Source: Batillaria attramentaria | Lineage: Eukaryota > Mollusca > Gastropoda > Batillariidae | Direction of reading: 5' to 3' | Assembly (NCBI GenBank): GCA_018292915.2 | Contig: JACVVK020000033.1 | Span: forward strand, 2,842,501-2,906,500 | DNA: 64,000 bases | Shown: piece by piece, positions 28,398-37,900 of the stretch | Layout of the letters: the number at the start of each line of letters is the position of its first letter | Position numbering within the stretch: position 1 is the stretch's first letter | Translations under genes and position numbers: made by a program | The notes under the pieces: model-generated | What the model was told of the DNA's origin: nothing | Seen by the model: the letters and a program-made list of their open reading frames with translations, nothing else | The model's database searches: none

Positions 28398-28836
28398 AAA
28401 AAAAAAAAATTGAAACAAAAACACACACACAAAAAAACAACAACAGACAGACAACAACAACAGAAAACGCCCAAGGTACTCATCTTCAAAAAATGTAATC
28501 AATCCAGAGAGAGAGAGAGAGAGAATGAATACAACTGTTATTTTACAATGGTGAAGGTTCTTGTTGATGGCCACCATTTTACATTCTTGGCATTGTAGAG
28601 AGAGAGGGAGATTTTTACTTTGGTTGGTTATCTCACAGGTGAGGGTGATTCACCAAGATCCATGGCTTGTCCAGCTCGACCTCATCATTCTAGGAAGGGC
28701 TGACCACTTCATCGGCAACTGCGTGTCTTCCTTCTCAGCATTTGTAGCACGAGAGAGAGCAGTGAAAAACAAAACGACGTCGCACTGGAATTTTCTGCAT
28801 GAAAACATTACTTTTGGAGTGTCACCATTGACATAA
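17045..28836 (+). CDS. POFUT1: GDP-fucose protein O-fucosyltransferase 1, 8 exons, complete
   Basis: Exons: 17045-17243, 17986-18080, 20276-20456, 21339-21438, 25418-25613, 26144-26274, 27426-27528, 28639-28836; all phases join to 400 residues (human about 388). The family transfers fucose from GDP-fucose to Ser/Thr in EGF-like repeats of Notch-type proteins in the ER. Seen: hydrophobic leader at residues 8-27, then YCPCMGRFGNQ (GDP-fucose-binding signature, 62-72), LNRT glycosylation site (N87), [18 protein letters not shown] with the expected catalytic arginine at R252, MASPQC, VYVATD, and [12 protein letters not shown] near the end. The C-terminus is SPLT, with no KDEL/RDEF-like retention signal. 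The start at 17045 supplies a good signal peptide, but the ATG lies just before a pyrimidine-AG tract (17048-17059) that could be a splice acceptor, so an upstream first exon is possible. Intron 4 (about 4 kb) and the last two introns carry mobile elements. Identity is very secure; the first exon and last residues are less so. Confidence 0.93.
17825..17881. repeat. (GT)n microsatellite in POFUT1 intron 1
   Basis: About 28 GT units with one CAGT interruption, ending about 100 bp before exon 2. Confidence 0.95.
18096..18635 (+). repeat. Composite dispersed repeat, family A, carrying its own CA microsatellites
   Basis: Starts with (AAT)n, contains GTACTCCCGCACTCATACCA, two (CA)n tracts, GGGGAACGAGCTCTAGGCGC and CACTCAGTGTACACTACGT. 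It ends near 18635 after a segment resembling 6660-6760. Parts recur reverse-complemented at 5825-6055 and 8347-8525, and each copy keeps a (CA/GT)n at the same place. Confidence 0.65.
18649..18832. mobile_element. Short MITE with imperfect terminal inverted repeats
   Basis: The left end CAGTCAAACCTGTGTAAGGC with following GGTCAC is mirrored at the right end (GTGACCGCCTTGGCAGGTTC then GACTG, ending 18829), about 26 bp with a few mismatches. The ends are flanked by TA on both sides, as expected for Tc1/mariner-type insertion. It is about 180 bp, has no coding capacity, and lies in POFUT1 intron 2 just left of the 18934 element. Confidence 0.7.
18934..20215. mobile_element. Non-autonomous DNA transposon with 14-bp terminal inverted repeats and 5-bp target duplication
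   Basis: The left end CAGTGATCGCGTTA (18934-18947) is the exact reverse complement of the right end at 20202-20215. Both sides are flanked by TAACA (18929-18933 and 20216-20220), a 5-bp target-site duplication. The interior has no transposase. It holds tandem copies of a roughly 120-bp AT-rich unit (19139-19210, 19255-19335), long poly-G and poly-C tracts and three copies of a 'TTTCAGGACTGCGG'-type unit. It lies in POFUT1 intron 2. Confidence 0.7.
20694..20768. repeat. (CA)n(TA)n microsatellite in POFUT1 intron 3
   Basis: About 26 CA units followed by about 10 TA units. Confidence 0.97.
20847..21298 (-). mobile_element. 3' fragment of a non-LTR retrotransposon (reverse transcriptase C-terminal region), decayed
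   Basis: On the minus strand two overlapping reading frames (21298-21116, then 21137-20847) together read like the end of a LINE ORF2: a Cys-x-Phe block followed by [18 protein letters not shown], the zinc-binding-like tail seen after reverse transcriptase in L1/Tx1-type elements, then a tail with [14 protein letters not shown]. The change of frame near 21116-21137 shows decay. It lies in POFUT1 intron 3, opposite to the gene. Confidence 0.7.
21976..24267. mobile_element. Possible DNA element in POFUT1 intron 4 with inverted end motifs
   Basis: The left edge carries GGTAACCGCGTTACA (21976-21990), and the right edge (24252-24267) is its reverse complement with one extra base. The related motif GTTAC...GTGTCAC recurs in both orientations near 22165, 22335 and 24085, as subterminal repeats of a transposon might. 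The orphan coding fragment at 23364-23834 lies inside. Boundaries and class are uncertain. Confidence 0.35.
23364..23834 (+). pseudogene. Fragment of an orphan, probably transposon-associated protein, inside POFUT1 intron 4
   Basis: Two exon-like blocks with acceptor and donor sites: 23364-23442 ([20 protein letters not shown]...YYAK, followed by GTAAAT) and 23659-23834. The second reads [20 protein letters not shown] then KMGSTF, where a one-base shift is needed to continue into [19 protein letters not shown] and a stop at about 23832. This belongs to neither POFUT1 nor any protein I can name. The order (a valine-rich '[10 protein letters not shown]' strand, a KMGST-F-W block, then 'IVAQPSL' and a final 'FTFN') resembles C-terminal ends of uncharacterised multicopy invertebrate proteins often linked to mobile DNA, a recollection I cannot verify here. 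No upstream coding part is visible. Confidence 0.4.
25211..25275. repeat. (CA)n microsatellite in POFUT1 intron 4
   Basis: About 32 CA units, ending about 140 bp before exon 5. Confidence 0.98.
26789..27286 (-). mobile_element. tRNA-derived SINE, family D, full-length copy in POFUT1 intron 6
   Basis: Read on the minus strand it starts with a tRNA-like head: A-box-like TAGTGAAGTGGTTAGC and B box GGTTCGAGTCCC near 27230-27280. It continues through about 400 bp of unrelated body and ends in an A-rich tail (T-run at 26789-26815 on the + strand). The copy at 29036-29537 matches it along its whole length. Confidence 0.8.
27548..27778 (-). mobile_element. SINE family D, truncated copy in POFUT1 intron 7
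   Basis: Matches the tail half of the copies at 26789 and 29036 (same 'TTTGCCAGCTCCAGTGGT' and 'CCCGGCATTAACCAGGCCC' blocks), in the same orientation. The tRNA-like head is missing, as in 5'-truncated retroposition. Confidence 0.75.
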
Positions 28837-29035
28837 ATTATTGCATTGTAATAATACTATCTTTATTTTAGTCGTTAAAAAATGTCAGCGTTTCGCAAAT
28901 GACTTGCAGTGGGCATTATTGTCATGTTGCCACTACAGTTTTCGCAGAGCCTTCAGCGAAAACACAATATTTCTGCCTATAACAAATTATGTACTTTTAG
29001 TACATGGATACTATACCAAAGATGTGGAGCGTTTT

Positions 29036-29537
29036 GTTTTTTTTGTTTTTTTTTGGCTGCCACAACTCTTTGCCGGCTTCAGTGGTGTTCCTCCCTGGTA
29101 ATGGGTGGAATCCACGGAGGGCTCGGAAGTTGGGGCAATTTTGTATTATGCATGGTCATGGAGATGAGGATGATGGTAAGATGATGCTATGGAGGTCCGC
29201 GTGGTTTGGGACTGCGAGACAGGGCCGCATTCCATGCTTCCTGTCATGAATATCAGGCATTAACCAGGCCCGGGAACTACGGCACCTGCGGTGCCGGCCG
29301 TGTAATCATCCACATCATAAGACGTGTCATACCGAGGGAAGCACCCCCAAAGTCGCATCCGTGAAGTGGGTGAAGCTCGGCTGTGTGGCAACAGCCTCCC
29401 CATTGGGCCCATAGCACACCCGCTCTGGGTAGGAGCCGACCTAGGTAGGAAAAATCCCGCTTGCCTCGGCTGGGACTCAAACCCGGGTCTCCCGGTCCAT
29501 AGTCCGAAGTGCTAACCACTACACTACGGGGGTCGGT
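29036..29537 (-). mobile_element. SINE family D, full-length copy downstream of POFUT1
   Basis: Near-identical to the copy at 26789-27286, including the B box (GGTTTGAGTCCC here, one change) and an A-rich tail next to 29036. It begins about 200 bp past the POFUT1 stop codon, so it may lie in the 3' untranslated region. Confidence 0.8.
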
Positions 29538-30009
29538 GGCTTGGAGTTGCTGTGTAAACCGTCTGTAGTGCTAAGCCCCAGCCCCCTTAGCTTTCATTTG
29601 CACCCTCATATTTTACAAGGTGGGCTGCCGCTGGCCACTCATCTACGAACAGAAACAGCCGTGCGTGTAATGTTATGCTAGCCCTGACCTAGATACAGCC
29701 CTCTGATGTAATGAGTTGAAACATTAAAGAGGCCTGGGTCCACAGATTTCATGAAACTACCTGGTAGAACTTACCTCTGAAATGTTTGTTATAATATGTG
29801 CATATGTGTGGCTTTCTGTGTCAGCGTGACTGCTCCTTTTTTTTTCCACTGTTTTTACGGACGGTTGATTGCAGTGATCCTTATATGCACTGAAGATAAG
29901 TTTAAGTCACAAAGAAATCCGATTTGCTGTTGTGTTTCAAGATCATTCTCAGTTTGATTTTTAAAAAAAAACATTATTCAAACTGTTGCAGGGGTTCGAT
30001 CAGTAATTT

Positions 30010-30600
30010 AGTCGTTTAATTGCTGTTTCTGGTTTGTTTCATTTTCCAAACACTCTCCAAATGTTTAAGGTGTTAAAGTAGTCCTATAGTGTTTTATTGG
30101 TGTTTCTGATTTGTTTCATTTTCCAAACATTCTCCAAATGTTTCAGGTGTTAAAGTAGTCTTGTTGTGTTTTATTGGTGTTTCTGGTTTGTTTCATTTTC
30201 CAAACATTCTCCAAATGTTTCAGGTGTTAAAGTAGTCTTGTTGTGTTTTATTGGTGTTTCTGGTTTGTTTCATTTTCCAAACATTCTCCAATGTTTCAGG
30301 TGTTAAAGTAGTCCTATAGTGTTTTATTGGTGTTTCTGGTTTGTTTCATTTTCCATACATTTCAGGTTTTTGACAGCTGGTGTAGTTTTATTGGTATTTC
30401 TGGGGTCAGTTTTATGTTTAAAGCATTCTTCAAATGTTCAACTAGTGCGTTTGTGTTTTATTGGTGTTCCTGGTTTGTTTGATTTTCCAAATGTTTCAGG
30501 TGTTCAACTAGTGCTTTCCTGTTTTATTGATGTTTCTGATTTCAGTGTTGTTTCAAGCGTTCTTCAAATGTTTCAGGTGTTCGACTAGTGCTTTGGTGTT
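30010..30600. repeat. 77-bp minisatellite, about four clear and several decayed copies
   Basis: Units begin GTGTTTTATTGGTGTTTCTG at 30089, 30166, 30243 and 30319 (spacing 77, 77, 76). Degenerate units precede and follow. It lies 1.2 kb past the POFUT1 stop codon. Confidence 0.85.
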
Positions 30601-31048
30601 TTATCAGTTTTCTATTTCATGCCATGTTTATTTTCAATCGGAACAGATAGTAAATACAATACTCCGACAAATTTGGTGCACAACTATCAAAGTAACCTGT
30701 GATAACGCTGCTCAAGCATTTTGCACTGAACCAAAGTGAAATTACACAGCTGTGGGCACTACTGTGCACATGCAGAGGAGATGTGCCAGTGATTATTGCC
30801 TTCGCAAAAACTGACATAACTGCATGTTTGCTTGTGTGTATGGGAGGTGCATGTACACTGCATTGACCATTTGTACTAAATAATTTGTGTTTTGATGCTT
30901 CAAGCTGCTGACTGCTTTCTGGGAAAACTGATTTCTGGTTTCTGAATCTGCTCAGCTTTTGAATCTCATAAATTTCCCAAGTAATTTTTCTTTCACTTAA
31001 AAAAAACAAACAAACAAACAACAGCCAAAACAAACTGTTTACAATAAA

Positions 31049-34000
31049 ATGTTCCTTGAAACTCTGACAACGCTTTGTTGTTCTTTCACAGTACACAGAT
31101 GTGGTAGCAAGTTTTGTGTGTGTGCAATTCCAACACCACATCACTCATAAAACATTTCACTCTTAAATGAAAGAAAGAAGGCGCGCGCACACACCCACAC
31201 ACACAGAGCTGACACCGAGTTCATTGCACTAATCTCAAAGTGTATTTCCATGAATTGTTCAGTTCAATATCGGTAATAACCATGTGCATCTTTTCTTTGG
31301 CAAAGAATAACATACAATGACGACCCTGATTCAGGTACGTGTACATACATGTTCAGATACATGCCTTGTGAAATTACCGGTAATGGTGTCATGCTTTTTA
31401 GAATTCATAATTTTACTGTCTCCAGCAGAACCTTTCACAGATGAAATGCCTTGACAGGTCATCGGTGAAATAGTTCAGTGCTTAATATTTCACCTTTAGC
31501 TAATTTTCCTCCCACCCAAAAAGTATGTTTCCTCCTCCGAAGCACTTCAGATCAGCCCAAAACACACTGTATTGCACAAAGTTTGTGTTTAGTCCTTCTG
31601 GCTCCTAGAGAAGCATAGGGCCTCAACAGCTCTCCTCCATCTCACTCTGTCCCTGGAGCAGGTCTTGGCCTCCTCCCATGTCAGGCTGGAGTCTCGCAGC
31701 TCGCAGTTCAAGCTCCTCCTTCAGGTCTGCTTGGGGCGCCCCCTCTTCCTCTTCCCCTGCGGGTTCCACTCGAGCGCCTGCCTGGTGATGTTGCAGGGTT
31801 CCTTCCGCAGGGTGTGGCCGATCCATCGCCACTTTCGCCGCCTGACCTGGACGTCCGTTGGCTGTTGATTCGCCCTTGCGCACAAAGTTTAGTCTAACGA
31901 TTTTCCTTAAAATAAGTGTTTCCTTCTCTGAAGCGCTTTAAATCATCCCACAATGCACCAAACGGAAGAGGTTTTAGTTTAATAATTTCTAAAAACGTTT
32001 CCAGGGGGTATGCCTTTTGAAGCACCTAGCCCAATGTGTCGGCTTTGCAGATTGGCGCTCGTGGCTTTGACACTTCATCACCAGATGCTACACACTTTAC
32101 CTCCGTTTGGATCATGCTGCGTTTTAAGCCCTGATAGTTTCAAAAGTACTGTCCATATATACACAAAGCACTCCCAGCCAAACAAATCTGCCTGGGTCTT
32201 GCTAGCTCTTACTTCACAGCTGCCTCATACAGTCTGGTCCCTTCTCCAAGAGTCGATCATCCGAAAGTGCAACTCACATTCTTATCCCTTCACAAAGGCA
32301 GCCCACCCATCCTGTGAGGAGGAATGGACCCATCCGATAAACTTGTTTCTCCAGATTTCAAGCGATTTTGTCAGTTTTATTGTTGGTGGTGACCTTTTTG
32401 TTTTTTCTTTCTCTCTTCAAATCTGTCAAACCTACCAAAGACACCGGATCCGCCATGCTATAGTGGATGTAGAGTCTTTGCATCTACTGACAGTAATATG
32501 TAAAAGTGTGCTTGCCAAGTGTGAGAGGGAGAGAGACAACGTCAATTCCCTTGAAGGCAGTGACAATATGTACAGATTTTGTCCGCGACTTAACATTTGA
32601 GATCAGTCTCACGTGGGTCATCTGACAGACAATGCTTGTTCATGTCTTGTGATTTCCCTGTTGGTGTTGTGACTTCTGTGACTGAATTAATTTTACAAAC
32701 AATCTGGGAGATCTTGAGAGGCTGGTAAAAAATGGACTTGAATACCTTGGATTGTACTTATGAAGACTGGTACTCTTTGGACTAGTGCTCGCAGAAACAT
32801 GAAAAAAATGTTTAGCTAAAAGCAGTGTTATTCTCAATATTACAGCTATAACAGTGCATTAGTTCCTGTCACATGCACAGTTTTTACACTTGACAAAAAT
32901 ACCGGGATGATGATTCATTTGAAGGAGTCTTTACATAGCCACTACTTGGTTTTATATGCAAACCACCCCCACTTCAGAAATACTTTTTTTTACACAAGAT
33001 CTGTCAGAAACACAGAGCTGTGCTAAGACCCCATTAAGTATAATTGGATGAACGTCCAAATCCTAGAAAATGAAGGCATTTGAACAACTTCTTCATTAAA
33101 AAACATTTCATTACTGACTTCTTTGAATGGGTGATTAGAATGTAGCAACAGAAAAATTGTGGGAAATACCTCTGGAGAATGTGACTGCCCATTTCATCTC
33201 ACAGTACCAAGCCATTCAATGAAGTGGTTTAGGAGATATCTGCCGTTACATCCACACACACTTAACACACCTACACAACTCCCGTCAAAAAGAACACAAC
33301 AGCATAGTGTGCACATAACGTGTGTATGACGCAGATTTTGTTACGTCACTGTGTGCATGAAAGTACATCATGGTCTTGTTTATTATCACTGAAACTTGCT
33401 GCTGCACGCAGGGAAATCTGCCCCATCCTATAAATTTGTTTTTCTACAGATCAATCAAGATAGCATTCAGACAGTAAATGCAACATGAACACAATTCTGG
33501 CAACATTGAAACCACAATTACAATGACAAAAACATAATGAAAAACATCACAAAACTAAAATGGAAGCCCAAATAAAAACTATGATTGGGAATATCTGCCA
33601 ACATGGTCTTTTACACATTTTAAATGGTTTAGCATGAAGCTGAGCTGAAGAGAAGTCGAGCAGAAGAGAAAATTACACATATAAATTGCACTTTACCATT
33701 AGAGTGCACATACATAACATACCTAGTTAAAACGTCGGAGGAGGCATTAACCACGTCTTGTCCCTACACTTCATTTTGAAGGCAGACACGTCCACTGCTC
33801 TTTATTGTGTGCATGTCAGCTGCACACGCGCACACACACACACACTAGCACACACACACACACACACGGGCACTGATACAACCACTACGTAACTTCAGTG
33901 ACGACCACGGCTTCATACCCATGGGAACTATAACAGGACATATATATCCTGGCTGACAATAAAAGTACTGGACATGCATCCTGAATAAAACAAGAAAACA

Positions 34001-34960
34001 TTTTGTAAAGACAATATTGTGAAGACCACTACAGCGCTCATGTGCGAGGACATTTTGCCACCTTGGTAAGAATATAATCATTTTAAACATCTTTAACAAA
34101 CTTGACCAATGTCCGATGCGGATATATGCAATCCCAGATGATCAGTCAAAACATAAATCTCTATCTAGTTTCTCCTGGCACTCTCTTTCTCGTTTCCTAC
34201 AAAAAAAAAAATCACAAAAAATGAATTCACAAGAATTCACAAATAATGAAGATTACAAAGAACTACAATAACAAATCCACTAGATTGGTATTTATTTCAA
34301 AGTAAAGAAAGACCCTGTTCAAGTTTTCAAATGCACTTGCAGCTTTGGGAGACAGAACAAAAGATAAAAATAGACACACAAACGGCTACAGTGATGAGCA
34401 CTCCAGTAATACATTAAAACTAAGCACATGACTAGACAACATTTTGCACCTAACCATGAGGCTGTGAGGTAGAGCAATTTCCTTTTTCAAAAGGACCATG
34501 TACGTAAAGAAGGAAAAAACACACAAACAAAACACGTAAGCTATGAGGAATTTACATGTATACACCTCGGTGAGACCTCGAGCATCTCTTCAATTTGAAA
34601 AATAAAGTTTGCACACTTGAGTTGAGCACACTACCTGCGGGTTAAGTACATCTGATAAAGATTTAGTACAAAAAGATGACCGATACTCGGTGATAGGAAA
34701 CTTACTCCACGTGATGGGCAACAAAAATGCCCTAATTAATGAATTTGCAATTATGTTAGTACTTGCAATAAGTAACTGTTGTGCTGGTCAATTTTCAGTC
34801 AGTGAAAGAGAAATCTAAATGCAACCAACACAAGAAAACAAAATCAACTGCAGGACAGTTTGTACATCTGGCACTGGCACATAACACATCTGGCTCAACA
34901 AACAACCAACCTGACCTCAAACATTATTCTCCCACCACTGCCACATTATAACACAAGTCA
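31049..34960. other. Intergenic region between POFUT1 and MYSM1, probably holding the MYSM1 3' untranslated region
   Basis: Apart from the LINE fragment at 31610-31865 and short CA runs near 31185 and 33830, this stretch is AT-rich and unique-looking. A minus-strand AATAAA at 34296-34291 is a candidate MYSM1 polyadenylation signal. A plus-strand AATAAA at 31043-31048 is a distant candidate for POFUT1. Confidence 0.35.
31610..31865 (-). mobile_element. 3' fragment of a LINE ORF2, decayed
   Basis: In one minus-strand frame the sequence reads [19 protein letters not shown], then [19 protein letters not shown], a stop, then SSLTWEEAKTCSRDRVRWR. The GH-x-x-R, GKRKRGRP and TWEEA-x-x-x-x-x-DR-x-RWR blocks are the familiar C-terminal tail of many invertebrate non-LTR retrotransposons. 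The in-frame stop and missing upstream part make it a dead fragment. Confidence 0.75.
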
Positions 34961-37900
34961 TCATTGCAACACTTGAACATCATAGTCTGTGGGAAGCACC
35001 TCTGTGTTGACAGAGGCCATGTCCGTATCCGTGGAGCACCGCGAGGACGTGGGGGAGAATTTTTCCAGGAAGATCTGCTCCAGCCAGTGTAGGACATCCT
35101 CCACTTTCCGCCGACTGCCAGGGATCGGCCGCTCAGGGTCTGGTGGTTCTAGACGATGTTTCACAGACTGCAGCATCTGCAAATCACCGAAGATGTCAAG
35201 CCACCTGGACCACGGTCGAAAGCTACCATACATGTGTACTTTCACGTGCTGTTAACTGTTCCATACAAAGATCACTGTACAAAAATGGCTGAATTTTGCT
35301 TACATCTATGTAGTATGAAAACCACACAAAGTTTTCACACATCTTATTGACAGTGTCCTCTGTGATCTAAAAATACAAGGGTCCTCGGGACCCTCTCTCC
35401 ATATTTTAAAGGGTTCTTTTGTAAATTTGGAGGGTTCATACATAAGATTCTGTCTGTTACGCACAATGGCCCAGGGGAAATGTGATGCTACTTACAGTTC
35501 AACGCTTTTTGTTCGTCTAGCTTCCAGGACAGAGTTGGAAAAATACTGTTTGACAGGGCGAGACCAAACACGTGCGTCCCCTGTTACGCGCTGTTCTAAA
35601 ATTTGTGCATAAATTTAAAGGTTTTGTGCTTACAAATACGCACACCTGTGTGTAAGTGAGAACGCTGATTGAAATTAATGTTTTAACTCTCTAGAAAGAC
35701 AGATTGGTTTACCCCCTCCCCCCCCCCCAAAAAAAAGGGGGAAAAATTCTGTTTCTGTTTACTCCTTGCACTAGTTTGAATAACACAACGAAGTCTGAAA
35801 ACATCCACTCAAGCAACAGAGTGGTATCAAAGTTCACAATTACATACAGGTGTGCAGATGCACAAAACTCTTAAACTGACACACAAATCTGAGAACTGTG
35901 TGTTGAAGGGGTCGCACGTTTTTCATTTCATCGTGACAAACAGTATTTTTCCCAACACTCTCCCAGACACTCGATGAACAAAAAGCGATCTGTAACTAGT
36001 AGCGGACACTTGCAGCATCACATTTCCGCTGAGCCATTGTGCGTAACAGACAGAATCTGACTGGCACACTACAATTCACATTCATCTCTCCTACTTGAAT
36101 ACTTTTGTAAACAACAACAACAAATGGTTTTGACTTTCTTTTACCAAAAGACCATGGACCCTCATAATTTACAAAAGGACCCTCAAGAATATGGAGAGAG
36201 GGTCCTAAGGACCCTTGTACATGTATTTTCGAATCACAGGGAACACTGTGTTTACTCACCTTGGACAGGCATGTGATGCTTAGGGAAGACTTGTAGATCT
36301 GCGACAGGGCCACTCGACTCGAGTATGTGGAGTATTTCTCCGCCAGCTCACTGGCAGGACCAAGGATCTCTCTCAGGCTGTCTCTGTAAGCCACTTCGTA
36401 GCTGAACTGGTAAGGTGTATCTAACAAAAGGTAAACACAAACATTAGCCTGCAGATTTTTCTCTTGATGTCCTGTAACTGTAACAAATACACCACTGGAA
36501 ACAGGCCAAAATTGAATCTTTGTTTTATTATGCTTTGCCCCTGATTTGAAAAAAAAACAAAACAAGGGTGTGTGAGAGAGAGAGAGGGGGGGCACCCAAT
36601 CATACAAGATGCACTTGAGAACAAGTATAAAGCCTAAAACTCAGAGAGCAAGGGAGAGAGCAGCACTACTTGCCTGATGTACTCAGCACCTAAGATGCAC
36701 CTAAACATGAAAACAAGCCTTTTCAGCCCCTAAAGACATTTTTCTTTTTTCTTCCATTTACGGGAAAAAAAAACAAAAACAAATCATTCAGTAAAGATGA
36801 GCAAAAGCCTTGTGTGCTGTAAACTTACTGCACAAGAATTCCCTGGCCACATCATCACCGATGGTGAGACAACGAATGTCAGAAATAACGCTGGCATTCT
36901 GGGGGCTGTAGGGGCTGATGATAATTCCAACAAATGGATTTCCTCCCTTGGCAAACCAGTACTGAAAAAGAGAGACAAAGCCTGGCGCACTGAAATATTA
37001 AACATTTTTATATTTGCCTTGTATTTCATTAAATTTTGTAACATGTGAAAGTCTCTATGTTTGTCATGAATTCTGAGAGAAAACAGTCACTTGCAAAGCT
37101 CCAAGGCTGTTTGCCAAATGGATAGATGTTCCTTTTCGCCACTGCGACCATTTTCGTAACTTTGCAGCTTCTAACCGTAGAGGAAAATAACTTTCTTTGG
37201 CCAAACGCTTCCACACCTGCACTACACGCCAATCGACAATATCGTTATAAATAGCCACCAATCAGTGTTGTCTAGCTGGTCTTCAGTCTGCAACCAACTA
37301 GCGTCATCTGCTCAGTAGGCGGTACACTTCTACGTACGTAGAAAAACACTAGACCAACCAGAGTCACCAGAATGGTTTCAGATGCTGTATTGTGTCCCAG
37401 TTATTGACTGATTCTAATGCACAGATTAAGTGCATTCGATGAAAAGTTTTCCACAGCGTTCTTGTATGCCTGACAAACATATTGAGACTTTAATGGTCTC
37501 AACACGGACAATTTTAGCCCCGCAAATGCTTACCTGAAACTTTTGCTGTGTTTCAATGTCCCTGACGGAGGGGTTGGGAGCAAAGGTCGGATGGGAATGA
37601 TACCAGCCTACCACCTTCATCTGCACATCCTCGATCTGCTCACTGGCCAGCGTCTGTGAAACTGCAAGAGGGCAGGCCATAAAACCACAATTTAATGTAT
37701 ATGATTTTGTCATCAGTCTCACAGCCGCACAGTGCTAGAACACTCACTACACACAAGTTACAGTCAAATTTCGTGACGACTTTGTGACTTTCTCCTCTAA
37801 GAAAGTTAATTCAAAATGGGATCCTTGCAAAGGCCTCGTCACAAGCTACCATTTGGGCTAAGTTTGGTGTTCCTACTATGAAAATTAGACATAATGCTTG

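Noticed and set aside
32010..32600. A 196-residue plus-strand frame
   Set aside because: Composition looks like translated non-coding DNA, and part of it (near 32400-32460) is a dispersed repeat also seen at 13505-13570.
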